From an uncultured Bacteroidota bacterium (GTDB lineage Bacteria; Bacteroidota; Bacteroidia; Bacteroidales; P3): DNA of 64,000 bases. Shown piece after piece: positions 36,313 to 46,050 of the stretch. The number at the start of each line of letters is the position of its first letter. Positions within the stretch are counted from its first letter, which is position 1. The notes under the pieces are model-generated. The model was given only the letters and a program-made list of their open reading frames with translations, was not told where the DNA came from and searched no databases. The position numbers were made by a program, and so were the translations under genes. Where the stretch lies: positions 123,509 to 187,508 of the forward strand of contig CADBDA010000004.1 in NCBI GenBank assembly GCA_902793295.1. The letters run 5' to 3'.

Positions 36313-38403
36313 ATGCTTATCATGAACAAACAAAAAACATTTCACCTCATTTCACACAACTCTTACCGCTTCCGTCGTTTCTGTCGGGCTGCATACGCTA
36401 TCTTCAATTCGCTACACCGAGAGGTCACTATCGGACGGCTGGCCTCCTATGTTGCAGATCACCAGTTGCGTAAATCGGCAGTGGCAGTGCTAGTAGCGTT
36501 TCTGCTGACGCCGCTCATGGCTCAAGCGCAAGAGGACGATCCGGTCGAGGAATTGGCACTCCCAGCAGTTCAGGTTGTTGCGCAATCGGCTAGTTCTCAG
36601 ACCGCCGCTGAGCCTGCGGTGGTACTTACGTCCAAGGACATATCAAACCATTCGGTACATAGTGTCGGCGATTTGCTGACAATTGTTGCGGGCATCGATC
36701 TTAGGGTGCGAGGCGTAGGCGATGCCCAAGGAGACCTCTCTATGCGGGGAGGTTCTTTCGACCAGATGCTGGTTCTGATTAACGGCATCAATCTGACCGA
36801 CGCTCAAACAGGTCACCATTTGATGGATGTCCCTATTGACATCTCAATGGTGGAACGAATCGAAATCCTCACTCCTTCAATGTTACTTTCTCGCGGTATT
36901 GTCGCCTTTTGCGGTGCCATCAATATCGTCGTCAACGAGAAGACCCAAAATCGTCTGGTGGCGGAATTGGGCATTGGTTCTTACGGTACTGCCCGTGGGT
37001 CTGTGTTGGCTACAGCGTCCCGCGGGGCATGGAGCCATACATTTGCTGGCTCATATGCCCGTAGCGATGGCTATATGGGAAATACCGACTACAGGCAAGC
37101 GAATCTTTACTGGCAGTCGGACCTCAGAGACGATAGCGACCACTGGACGCTAAGTGCAGGCGTCCAGATGAAGGATTTTGGAAGCCAGGCCTTCTACAGC
37201 ATCTCCTATCCTGACCAGTTCGAGGCCACCCGTACGGCGACCCTTACGGCAATGAATGAGCACCGTTGGTCGGTGTTCCGACTGGAGAGCGCTCTCTATG
37301 GAAGGCTTCATAGCGATCGTTTCGAGCTTTTCCGCGAGGGAAGGGTGGAGGCTCCGTCATGGTACGGCGGACACAACTACCACCTTTCCGAGATTGCCGG
37401 TGTTCGTAGCAGGCTGGTGAGGCAGGTTGGCAGAGGTGATCTCTTTGTTGGCATAGAACTGCGAAGCGAGGGTATTGTCAGCAGTGTGCTTGGAACCGTT
37501 GACACTACGTTCTGGCTCTGCCGCCCGCCGTCGGAATACAATCATCGGGCGTCGCGCCTGTCGGCGAGCCTTTTTGGCGGCTATCGCCTCGATTTCAGCA
37601 ATGGGAGCATTGAAGCCGATGCACTGGGCTGTTTCAACAGCGTGTTTGGATTCCACTATGGTGGTTCGCTCAATGCTGTGTGGCAGCCGCTGCCCCAATG
37701 GCGATTCGGCGCTTCACTCACGCGCACCTTCCGAATGCCTACCTTTACCGATCTTTACTATCAGAGTGTCAATCAGGTGTCCAATCCTGACTTGAACAGC
37801 GAAAGCAGCCTGTCGGCCGAAGTGAAGGCACGCTATTCTACCAGTTTCTCCACTTGCCGTCTCTCGTTGCTCACGGCCCTTTATTATCGTGCGGGTCGTG
37901 ACATCATCGACTGGATACGCCGACCCGATGAGGAGGTCTGGTATTCCATGAATCACACCGTTCTAGATGCGATGGGCGCCGAGATTTCCTTGCTGCTACA
38001 TGTCGGCAAGGGCGTTGACGAACTGGGTGGAAGCTTTTCCTACTGCACAGAGCGTCAGGATGCTGCAGGCATGGTGAGCGGCTACGCACTAGATTATTTG
38101 CGGCACAAGGGCAATTGCTATCTCGTTCTACGTCCTGCCAAGATGTTCTTCAGCAGCGACTTGCCTTTACGTTTGAAAGGTGATTTTGTGTGCCGCCACC
38201 GTGTTGGTGAATATGTCGACAAAGAAGGCGCTCGCATTTCCTATCCCGACGCTGTGCTTCTAAACCTTTCGCTAGAATATGCTTTTCCGAAACTGACGCT
38301 TGCCGCCGATGTCCACAATGTCACCGATTGCCAGTATCGCGACTATGGTGGTGTGCCCCAACCCGGACGCACTTTTATGCTTTCTGCACGGCTGAAACTG
38401 TAG
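36313..38403 (+). CDS. TonB-dependent receptor with extended signal region
   Basis: A 696-residue outer-membrane receptor. The plug domain (residues about 85-225) has the typical VGDLLTIVAGIDLRVRGVGDAQGDLSMRGGSF and VERIEIL motifs, and the barrel ends in an aromatic-to-leucine terminal strand (TFMLSARLKL). The N-terminus is unusual: about 55 mostly polar, Arg/Phe-rich residues (HNSYRFRRFCRAAYAIFNSL, HREVTIGRL) precede the hydrophobic signal core (VAVLVAFLLTPLMAQA). No SusD-like partner is adjacent, so it is not a polysaccharide locus. The plug resembles BtuB/FepA-like receptors; the ligand is unknown. Two in-frame ATGs (36313, 36322) are possible starts. Confidence 0.88.
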   Translation: MLIMNKQKTFHLISHNSYRFRRFCRAAYAIFNSLHREVTIGRLASYVADHQLRKSAVAVLVAFLLTPLMAQAQEDDPVEELALPAVQVVAQSASSQTAAEPAVVLTSKDISNHSVHSVGDLLTIVAGIDLRVRGVGDAQGDLSMRGGSFDQMLVLINGINLTDAQTGHHLMDVPIDISMVERIEILTPSMLLSRGIVAFCGAINIVVNEKTQNRLVAELGIGSYGTARGSVLATASRGAWSHTFAGSYARSDGYMGNTDYRQANLYWQSDLRDDSDHWTLSAGVQMKDFGSQAFYSISYPDQFEATRTATLTAMNEHRWSVFRLESALYGRLHSDRFELFREGRVEAPSWYGGHNYHLSEIAGVRSRLVRQVGRGDLFVGIELRSEGIVSSVLGTVDTTFWLCRPPSEYNHRASRLSASLFGGYRLDFSNGSIEADALGCFNSVFGFHYGGSLNAVWQPLPQWRFGASLTRTFRMPTFTDLYYQSVNQVSNPDLNSESSLSAEVKARYSTSFSTCRLSLLTALYYRAGRDIIDWIRRPDEEVWYSMNHTVLDAMGAEISLLLHVGKGVDELGGSFSYCTERQDAAGMVSGYALDYLRHKGNCYLVLRPAKMFFSSDLPLRLKGDFVCRHRVGEYVDKEGARISYPDAVLLNLSLEYAFPKLTLAADVHNVTDCQYRDYGGVPQPGRTFMLSARLKL

Positions 38404-38500
38404 GTTCGGTGTGAAGAATTGGCTAAGTTGCTATAATATTGTCTGTCAGTGGTTAGGGCTTGGGCTACTGTTTTTTTTAGGTTGCCATGTTTTTTTTTCA

Positions 38501-38508
38501 TAACTTTG
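38501..38508 (+). promoter_or_regulatory. -7 element upstream of the OstA-like gene
   Basis: TAACTTTG matches TAnnTTTG, 22 bases before the ATG at 38531. Confidence 0.62.
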
Positions 38509-38530
38509 CAAATTCTATTATTGGCTTGGT

Positions 38531-40084
38531 ATGTCTGTCAAATACTTGAAAATAATACTCTTATTTGTTTTGGGGTTGGTTGCAGGAACCACTCTTCAGG
38601 CTCAGCGTATCATCCAATATGCAGCAGGCATGGGTACACGTGACCCCAACAATCCGGATGTATGGATTCTGTACCAAAAGGTGAAAGCATCTCATGAGGG
38701 TATGACCTTGTACACCGACTCGGCTTCGCTCGATACCAAAAACAACATCTTTGTTGCCCACCGCAACGTCCGTATGGTCATCACCGACACCACCACCTTG
38801 CTGGGCGAAACAGCCATCTACGACGGTACAACCCGCATTGCCGAGGTGTGGGCAGACACTGTGGTGCTCATCGACGGTAAAACAGTCCTTAAAAGTGACA
38901 ATCTGACCTACAACCGCAATACCAACACGGCTGCCTATTACAATTGGGGCCACACCACACATGACAGCGCCACCCTCGACAGCCGCATGGGTTTTTACCA
39001 TACCGACACGCGCGATCTGTTCCTTTACGGCGACGTGCAGCTGTACGACACCACTTCGTGGCTGGAAACCGATACGTTGCACTACAATACACGAACCTCG
39101 CTGGCTGTTTTCGTGTCGCCGACTTATATCTATAGCGATTCGTCGACGGTCTACAGCGAATCGGGTTCGTACAACACCTCGTCGCATGAGGCGGCCTCAT
39201 TCAGTGCTACCCATCTCACCAACCGTGACAAGTGGCTCACCGCCGACACACTCTTTTTTAACGACGACACAGAACATGGTGAGGCTTACGGACATGTGAC
39301 CATCATGGACACGCTTAACAATGTGGCCTGCTCGGGTCGGATGGGCATCACCGACCAAAAAGAGCATTTCTCATTTGTGACCGATTCGGCGCTGATTGTC
39401 TATGTCGACAAGGGCGACACGCTCTTTATGCATGCCGACACCATTTGGGCTTACAACAACGACGACCGCGAATTCGAAGCCGCAAGAGCCTATCGCAACG
39501 TTTGCCTCTATCGCAACGATGTGCAGGCTCGGTGTGATTCGCTCGCCTATTCGTCGGCCGATTCTACTGTGAGTCTCTATGGTAGTCCGGTTGTGTGGTA
39601 TGAGGATTATCAGTGCACGGCCGACACCATCATCTGTATCTATGACACCGATGGTGTGAGGCTGATTCATCTGCGCAACAATGTCTTCGCAGTTGAGCAG
39701 GTCGATCCGCTCAAATTCAGCCAGCTCAAAGGCCACAATGCCGACGTCTATTGCCACAAAAACGAGCCCCGCTATGCTGATATACTGGGTTCGGCCCGCA
39801 TGATATACTACGTGATTGACGAAGAGGGCGCCAGCGGTCGCGAACTGCTGGGCGTCAACTGCGGTATCGGCTCCGATATGCGAATCTACTTCAACGACGA
39901 CCGGAAACCGTCACGCGTCACTACCTTCGGCAATCCCGATATGAAAATGTACCCGCTCGACAAACTGCCGTCCGACCAAAAACAACTGCCCGGTTTTTCT
40001 TGGCAAATCGACATACGTCCACAATCGCCTGCTGATGTCTTCCGGACACCACCCGCCAAGGCAGCAACCAAACAAACTCCGTGA
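38531..40084 (+). CDS. OstA-like (LptA/LptD N-terminal-type) exported protein
   Basis: A 517-residue protein with a signal peptide (cleavage near TTLQAQ) and a repetitive beta structure of LptA/OstA type, with recurring units of the form LxxDTLxYNxxT and SxSGxYNTSS. OstA-domain proteins of Bacteroidota are thought to bridge lipopolysaccharide across the periplasm. There is no C-terminal LptD barrel, so this is the periplasmic bridge type, longer than E. coli LptA because of extra repeats. The gene has its own promoter element. Other lpt genes are not in the window. Confidence 0.87.
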   Translation: MSVKYLKIILLFVLGLVAGTTLQAQRIIQYAAGMGTRDPNNPDVWILYQKVKASHEGMTLYTDSASLDTKNNIFVAHRNVRMVITDTTTLLGETAIYDGTTRIAEVWADTVVLIDGKTVLKSDNLTYNRNTNTAAYYNWGHTTHDSATLDSRMGFYHTDTRDLFLYGDVQLYDTTSWLETDTLHYNTRTSLAVFVSPTYIYSDSSTVYSESGSYNTSSHEAASFSATHLTNRDKWLTADTLFFNDDTEHGEAYGHVTIMDTLNNVACSGRMGITDQKEHFSFVTDSALIVYVDKGDTLFMHADTIWAYNNDDREFEAARAYRNVCLYRNDVQARCDSLAYSSADSTVSLYGSPVVWYEDYQCTADTIICIYDTDGVRLIHLRNNVFAVEQVDPLKFSQLKGHNADVYCHKNEPRYADILGSARMIYYVIDEEGASGRELLGVNCGIGSDMRIYFNDDRKPSRVTTFGNPDMKMYPLDKLPSDQKQLPGFSWQIDIRPQSPADVFRTPPAKAATKQTP

Positions 40085-40171
40085 TGTGACAAATTGTCAT
40101 GCCGACAAGTCCCTTCTCGTTTTGGTTGTGTTTTTGTTATATATTAATTAAAAAATAAAAAGATCAATCAT

Positions 40172-40783
40172 ATGGAACAAGAAAATAAGGAACAATTGGA
40201 AACCGAACAACCATTGAACCCCGAAACGGAGGAACAGTCAACCCAGAAGGCCTCGGAGGCGAAACCTCAGACGGCAGAAGCGGAGGACCATTCGCGCCGC
40301 GCCCGTAAGAAACGTGCAGAACGGCAAGCCGATGAACTTAATAGCAAGATTGAAGAGATGGGTATGAAACTGGCGGAGATGAACGACAAGTACATGCGCA
40401 TCTATTCCGAATATGAAAATTATCGCAAACGAACCAATGCCGAAAAGGCTGGACTGATACTGAATGGTGGCAAAGATGTCATCAAACTGATGCTGCCCAT
40501 TGTCGACGACATGGAACGTGCACTTTCCAACATGGCCGATGGCGACGCCGCCAAAGAGGGTATGCAGCTTATTCTTAAAAACATGCTCAACGCTTTGCAG
40601 CAGAAGGGGTTGAAGGCTATGGAGGCCATGGGTGCCAAGTTTGACGAAAACTTCCATGAGGCCATCACGCAGATTCCTGCTCCCAGCCCCGAGGCCAAGG
40701 GGACCGTAATTGACGTGGTCAAGAAAGGCTATTTCCTCAACGACGAGGTGCTGCGCTTCGCCCAGGTGGTGGTGGCCAACTGA
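40172..40783 (+). CDS. grpE: Nucleotide exchange factor GrpE
   Basis: A 203-residue co-chaperone that releases ADP from DnaK. A charged, glutamate-rich N-terminal segment (residues 1-60) precedes the long dimerising coiled coil (about 60-110, KYMRIYSEYENYRKRTNAEK) and the C-terminal beta domain with the signature FDENFHEAITQIPAP. dnaJ follows after 67 bases on the same strand; dnaK is not in the window. The heat-shock signal, if any, is not obvious: no CIRCE element was found upstream. Confidence 0.96.
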   Translation: MEQENKEQLETEQPLNPETEEQSTQKASEAKPQTAEAEDHSRRARKKRAERQADELNSKIEEMGMKLAEMNDKYMRIYSEYENYRKRTNAEKAGLILNGGKDVIKLMLPIVDDMERALSNMADGDAAKEGMQLILKNMLNALQQKGLKAMEAMGAKFDENFHEAITQIPAPSPEAKGTVIDVVKKGYFLNDEVLRFAQVVVAN

Positions 40784-40850
40784 TGCGATGACTGCGCAGC
40801 AATTCCATTCAACAACAATCGAACATACAGAAAGAAGGTAACAAAATAAT

Positions 40851-42020
40851 ATGGCTACAAAGAGAGATTATTATGAGGTACTGGGGGTCGACAAGAACGT
40901 GTCGCCCGAAGATTTGAAGAAGGCTTACCGTAAATTGGCACTCAAATACCACCCCGACCGAAACCCCGGCGACAAAGAGGCCGAGGAGAAATTCAAGGAG
41001 GCTGCAGAGGCTTACGACGTGCTGAGCAATCCTGACAAGAAGGCCCGTTACGACCAATTTGGACATGCCGGACTGGACGGTGCCGGCGGATTCGGTGGAC
41101 AGGGTATGAGCATGGACGACATCTTCTCGTCGTTCGGCAGCATTTTTGGTGACATCTTCGGCGGTGGCGGTTTCAGCTTTGGCGGTTTTGGCGACGCCCG
41201 TTCGGGTGGCGCTCGTCGACCCACTTCCCGAGGGTCCAATTTGCGCATCAAAGTTAAGCTGACCCTTGAGGAAATTGATCAGGGTGTGGAGAAAAAAATC
41301 CGCGTCAACAAATACAAGCCATGCAAAACTTGCGGTGGAACTGGTGCCCGCAACAATAGCTTCGAGACCTGCTCTCATTGCCACGGAACGGGTGTGGTCA
41401 CCGAAATGCGTCGGTCACTCTTCGGCCAGATGCAGACCCAGTCGGCGTGTCCCTACTGCGGTGGACAGGGAAAGATAATCAAAGACAAATGCCATGATTG
41501 TCACGGTGACGGCATCGTCAAGGGCGAGGATATCATTACGATCAATATCCCTGCAGGTGTGTCGGATGGCATGCAACTGTCCATGCGTGGACAGGGTAAT
41601 GCTGCACCGCACGGCGGTGTTAACGGCGATCTGATCATCCAGGTGGAGGAACAGCCGCACGAGTTGTTCGAACGCCAGGATACCAACCTCTTCTACAACG
41701 CCTTCGTCACCTTTGCCCAGGCGGCTATGGGAGCATCCATCGAAATCCCGACGCTGCATGGACGTGTGCGTGTCAAAATCGAACAGGGGACACCTTCCGG
41801 CAAGGTCATCCGATTGAAAGGGAAGGGGTTGCCTGACCTGAACGGCTATTCGCGTGGCGACATGTTGGTCAGCATCAATGTGTGGGTGCCCAAGAGCCTC
41901 ACCAAGGAGGAGAAGGGCATGCTTGAGGAATTGAGCAACCATCCCAATTTCCAACCCAATCCTACAAAACAAGAAAAGGGATTCTTCGACAAAATGAAGG
42001 ATTTGTTCAATAACGATTAA
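40851..42020 (+). CDS. dnaJ: Chaperone DnaJ
   Basis: A 389-residue type I J-protein. The J domain (residues 1-70) has the HPD motif (KYHPDRNPG); a Gly/Phe-rich region (about 75-125) follows. The zinc centre has four CxxCxGxG repeats ([32 protein letters not shown]), then the C-terminal substrate-binding domains. Length is normal. It is cotranscribed with grpE and delivers clients to DnaK. Confidence 0.97.
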   Translation: MATKRDYYEVLGVDKNVSPEDLKKAYRKLALKYHPDRNPGDKEAEEKFKEAAEAYDVLSNPDKKARYDQFGHAGLDGAGGFGGQGMSMDDIFSSFGSIFGDIFGGGGFSFGGFGDARSGGARRPTSRGSNLRIKVKLTLEEIDQGVEKKIRVNKYKPCKTCGGTGARNNSFETCSHCHGTGVVTEMRRSLFGQMQTQSACPYCGGQGKIIKDKCHDCHGDGIVKGEDIITINIPAGVSDGMQLSMRGQGNAAPHGGVNGDLIIQVEEQPHELFERQDTNLFYNAFVTFAQAAMGASIEIPTLHGRVRVKIEQGTPSGKVIRLKGKGLPDLNGYSRGDMLVSINVWVPKSLTKEEKGMLEELSNHPNFQPNPTKQEKGFFDKMKDLFNND

Positions 42021-42091
42021 AAAGATTATTCCCAGACTGTTTCGTGCAATCGAAACGGTTGGGGATTGATGTATTTCAAAAATTCAATCTT

Positions 42092-43417
42092 ATGACCGAG
42101 GCATTTCTCCAATACATTTGGCAGCACCGCCTGTTGGAAGGTCCTTTGACCACCGTCGATGGGCTGCCCGTTGTGGTGGAACGCCCCGGAGAACATAATC
42201 GCGATGCGGGTCCCGACTTTTTCGATGCCCGAATGACAGTCGACGGTATCCGCTGGGCCGGCAACGTGGAGGTGCATATCAACGCCTCTGACTGGCACTT
42301 GCATCACCACAACGATGACCCTAACTACCACAATGTCATCCTTCATGTTGTCTATTGTTACGATGCCGACATTCGGCTTCCCGACGGACGGATCCTCCCT
42401 ACCATGGAACTGCGCAGACATATTCCTCAAGGTGTATGGGACCGCTACGACCAGCTGATGCATCCTGCTGACGGTGAAACAATAGCATGTGCTTCGCGTA
42501 TAGCGGACATTCCCGATTTCCTGATCCATGCTGCCAACGAACGTCTTGCGGCCGAAAGGCTGGAACGCAAGGTGGGGGAGGCGCAGCATCTGCTGGACGA
42601 GACTCGGGGCGATTGGGATGAGGCTTGTTATCGTCTTATGGCGCGTAGCTTTGGTGGAAAGGTGAACGCTTTGCCTTTCGAACTGTTGGCAAAGACAACC
42701 CCGCTTTCGCTGCTGGCCAAAATCAAACACCGTCCATTGAGTGTTGAAGCATTGTTCTTCGGCCAATCGGGGTTGCTAGAGGATGAATTTGCTGACGATT
42801 ACCCGTTGTCGCTGCAACGTGAGTACGCTTATCTGCGCGCCTCCTATCGGCTGCAGCCCATGCCGGGCCATCTGTGGAAATTCTTCCGCCTCTATCCCGC
42901 CAGCTTCCCAACACTGCGTATCAGCCAGTTCGCCAATTTGTTGCTGCATACGGACAATCTTTTCTCGAAAATGCTCGACGGCGCGAATGTCGACACCTTG
43001 CGCCAGCTCTTCTGCTGCGAAACCGATCCCTATTGGATGAACCACTATCTTTTCGATCAGTTGGCCCCATCTCGTCCCAAACGGCTTGGACGTTCGGTGG
43101 TGGACCGCATACTGATCAATGCTTGGGTGCCACTCCTTTTTGCTTACGGCAAACTGCACGACAGCGACCAGCATAAGGAGCAGGCCCTGTCGCTATTGCA
43201 GCAGCTGCCAGCCGAACGCAACCGTATAGTCGACCGCTGGACCGATCTGGGGTTACAACCGGACAATGCGGCACAGAGTCAGTCGCTCATTCAGCGCTAC
43301 AATGAATACTGTCAGCGACATCGTTGTCTGGACTGTAATCTGGCATTCCGCCTGCTGAAGACAGAGGGTGGGAGCGGACAAGGTAGGCTGTCAGGTCGGA
43401 AGCCGCCATCGCCGTAG
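42092..43417 (+). CDS. DUF2851 family protein
   Basis: A 441-residue cytoplasmic protein of a family widespread in Bacteroidota. Signature blocks are LQYIWQHRLLEG at the start, then PGEHNRDAGPDFFDARM and WAGNVEVHINASDWHLHHHNDDPNYHNVILHVVYCYD (the last with many His/Asp residues). No function is established; the His/Asp-rich block could bind metal, and the conserved Glu/Asp pattern has a nuclease-like look, which is speculation. I use the ATG at 42092 because family members begin close to this point. It starts 71 bases after dnaJ. Confidence 0.85.
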   Translation: MTEAFLQYIWQHRLLEGPLTTVDGLPVVVERPGEHNRDAGPDFFDARMTVDGIRWAGNVEVHINASDWHLHHHNDDPNYHNVILHVVYCYDADIRLPDGRILPTMELRRHIPQGVWDRYDQLMHPADGETIACASRIADIPDFLIHAANERLAAERLERKVGEAQHLLDETRGDWDEACYRLMARSFGGKVNALPFELLAKTTPLSLLAKIKHRPLSVEALFFGQSGLLEDEFADDYPLSLQREYAYLRASYRLQPMPGHLWKFFRLYPASFPTLRISQFANLLLHTDNLFSKMLDGANVDTLRQLFCCETDPYWMNHYLFDQLAPSRPKRLGRSVVDRILINAWVPLLFAYGKLHDSDQHKEQALSLLQQLPAERNRIVDRWTDLGLQPDNAAQSQSLIQRYNEYCQRHRCLDCNLAFRLLKTEGGSGQGRLSGRKPPSP

Positions 43418-43520
43418 GACGCTTCTCCCGCCTGCGACATATTGGCAACAGTACCTAAAAACAAACGAACCATACCAATTCTACACAAGACATAATACAT
43501 CTTTTCATTCTAAAAAATCA

Positions 43521-46022
43521 ATGACTGTTAGCGAACTATCCTCCATACTGAAACCTTCTGTGACCAGCATCGGCAGCCCCGATGCCACCTTCACCCGTAT
43601 ACTGACCGACAGCCGAAAGCTGACGGATGCAGACGACACGCTCTTCTTTGCCATTCGTACCAAGCGCAACAATGGCGCCAACTACATCGCCGAACTATAT
43701 GCCAAGGGAGTGCGCAATTTTGTGCTTTGCAACGAACTGGACGAGAGCCTCCAAACAGAATTACAGTTGCTCAAGCAGGCCAACTACTGGTTTGTAAAGG
43801 ATGTGGTGTCGATGCTGCAACGTTTGGCAGAACACCATCGGAAACAATTCGATATACCTGTGGTGGGCATTACGGGCAGCAACGGTAAAACCATTGTCAA
43901 GGACTGGATTGTCCAATTGCTGGTTCCGGACCACCATTTGGTGAGCAGCCCTAAAAGCTACAACTCGCAAATTGGCGTTCCTCTCTCGGTTTGGCAGATG
44001 GGTCCGGAACATGATTTCGCTGTTTTTGAGGCCGGTATATCCGAAACGGGCAAAATGGAGGCACTGAAGAACGTCATCCGCCCTACCATCGGCATCTTCA
44101 CCAACATCGGTCAGGCGCACGATGAGAATTTTCTTACCCGTTACCAGAAAATAGCAGAAAAACTGCAGCTTTTCACCCATTGCGAAGTGCTGATATATTG
44201 TTCCGACCACAAGGACATCCATTCGGTGGTTTCCGAAAAGGAGAGCCTGCGTCAGCTGAACCGCTTCACCTGGGGCAGTAGCGACGAGGATCAGGTGAAG
44301 TTGCAACACGTGGAGGTGCTCGAACGCAGCACCATGCTCAAGGTGATTTATAACGCTATTGGCTATGATATGGAGATTCCGTTCGTGGACCGCGCCTCCA
44401 TCGAGAATGCCATGCATTGCATCTCACTGCTCTTTTACTTGGGCTACGACGGCGACGACATTGCCGAACGCTGCAGTCACTTGTTGCCTGTGGCTATGCG
44501 TCTCGAAATGGACGAGGGCATCAACAACTGCCTGCTGATCAACGATAGCTATAGTCTGGATATCAATTCGCTCTCCATCGCACTCGATTTCTTGCAACAT
44601 GAGCACCAGCATTACCATAAGACGCTTATCATGAGTGATTTTATGCAGTCAGGTGTTCCGGAGCAGGAATTGTATTCGCAGGTGTCGTCGCTCATTCGCC
44701 AGCGTGGCATTACCAAGTTGGTGGGCATCGGCGAGGCACTGCAGCGCAATCGAGCCCAGTTTGAGGGTATCGAGACATTTTTCTATCCGTCTACCGATGA
44801 ATTTATTCGTCAGCACCCTGCCGGCGATTTCCAGAACGAGACCATCCTGTTGAAAGGCGCCCGTGTATTCGGATTTGAGAATATAGCCAAGTTGTTGCAG
44901 CGCAAGTCGCACGAGACTATCATGGAGGTCAATCTCGATGCATTGGTGTCGAATGTCAACTACTACCGCTCACGCATCAATTCGTCCACCCGCCTGATGG
45001 CCATGGTCAAGGCTTCTTCCTATGGGGCAGGCAAGGTGGAAGTGGCCAATACCCTACAGTTCAACCATGTGGACTATCTGACGGTGGCTTATTGTGACGA
45101 GGGTGTGGAGCTGCGCCGCAATGGCATCAAACTGCCCATCATGGTGATGAACCCCGAAGAGGAGAGCTTTGACAGCATGATTCGTTACGAATTGGAACCG
45201 GATATCTACAGTTTCCGCATCCTGCAGCTTTTCTCCGATACAGCGCGCCTCTATACCGACCAGGCGAACCCGCTGTCCATCCACATCGAGTTGGATACTG
45301 GCATGCATCGCTTGGGTTTCTCGGCTGCTGACATGCCGGAACTGGCTCGCCGGCTGAAACAGGCAGACTGCCCGTTGCGTGTCAAGTCGGTTTTCTCGCA
45401 TCTGGCTTGCAGCGAAGACCCTGCTATGGATGACTTTACGCACCGCCAGATCGACCTTTTCCGCCAGGGTTCTTCCCAGTTGAAGCAGCTGCTCTCCGAC
45501 GACAGTATTCTTTGCCATATTCTCAATTCTTCGGGCATCACACGTTTCCCCGAGGCACAAATGGATATGGTGCGTTTGGGTATCGGACTCTACGGCATTT
45601 CACCCGAACCTGAGGTGCAGAAATGTCTGGCTCAGGTCAGCACTCTCAAGACTCGCATCTCTCAAATTAAGCCCATACCCAAGGACGATTCGGTGGGCTA
45701 CAACCGGCGGTGGATTGCGCAGCGCGACTCGCGCATTGCCATCATTCCCATCGGATACGCTGACGGCCTTTCGCGCCATCTGGGCTATGGCAATGGCTCC
45801 ATGGAGGTCAACGGACACATGGCGCCTATTATCGGTAGTATATGCATGGATATGTGTTTTCTCGATGTCACTGACATTGAATGCGAAGAGGGCGACGAGG
45901 TCGTCATATTCGGTTCTGCCGAATCGCTCTGTCGCATGGCAGAGGCTTCGGGCACTATCCCTTACGAAATATTGACATCGGTCTCTCCTCGCGTGAAAAG
46001 AGTTTATGTGAGCGACAACTAA
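43521..46022 (+). CDS. alr: Bifunctional MurF-like ligase / alanine racemase
   Basis: An 833-residue fusion found across Bacteroidota. Residues 1-470 are a MurF-type ligase with P-loop GITGSNGKTIVKDW (Lys123) but without the KTTTK sequence of the stand-alone MurF. Residues 470-833 are a PLP-dependent alanine racemase: Lys497 in MAMVKASSYGAGK binds PLP, and Tyr727 in SVGYNRRW is the second catalytic base. It makes D-alanine for peptidoglycan. Because a full MurF exists at 13736, the ligase half may be a scaffold or act redundantly; this is inferred. The ATG at 43521 is chosen because the upstream in-frame extension is not conserved in character. Confidence 0.93.
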   Translation: MTVSELSSILKPSVTSIGSPDATFTRILTDSRKLTDADDTLFFAIRTKRNNGANYIAELYAKGVRNFVLCNELDESLQTELQLLKQANYWFVKDVVSMLQRLAEHHRKQFDIPVVGITGSNGKTIVKDWIVQLLVPDHHLVSSPKSYNSQIGVPLSVWQMGPEHDFAVFEAGISETGKMEALKNVIRPTIGIFTNIGQAHDENFLTRYQKIAEKLQLFTHCEVLIYCSDHKDIHSVVSEKESLRQLNRFTWGSSDEDQVKLQHVEVLERSTMLKVIYNAIGYDMEIPFVDRASIENAMHCISLLFYLGYDGDDIAERCSHLLPVAMRLEMDEGINNCLLINDSYSLDINSLSIALDFLQHEHQHYHKTLIMSDFMQSGVPEQELYSQVSSLIRQRGITKLVGIGEALQRNRAQFEGIETFFYPSTDEFIRQHPAGDFQNETILLKGARVFGFENIAKLLQRKSHETIMEVNLDALVSNVNYYRSRINSSTRLMAMVKASSYGAGKVEVANTLQFNHVDYLTVAYCDEGVELRRNGIKLPIMVMNPEEESFDSMIRYELEPDIYSFRILQLFSDTARLYTDQANPLSIHIELDTGMHRLGFSAADMPELARRLKQADCPLRVKSVFSHLACSEDPAMDDFTHRQIDLFRQGSSQLKQLLSDDSILCHILNSSGITRFPEAQMDMVRLGIGLYGISPEPEVQKCLAQVSTLKTRISQIKPIPKDDSVGYNRRWIAQRDSRIAIIPIGYADGLSRHLGYGNGSMEVNGHMAPIIGSICMDMCFLDVTDIECEEGDEVVIFGSAESLCRMAEASGTIPYEILTSVSPRVKRVYVSDN

Positions 46023-46050
46023 ACATTCTGTTTTATTCAATATCAACCCT

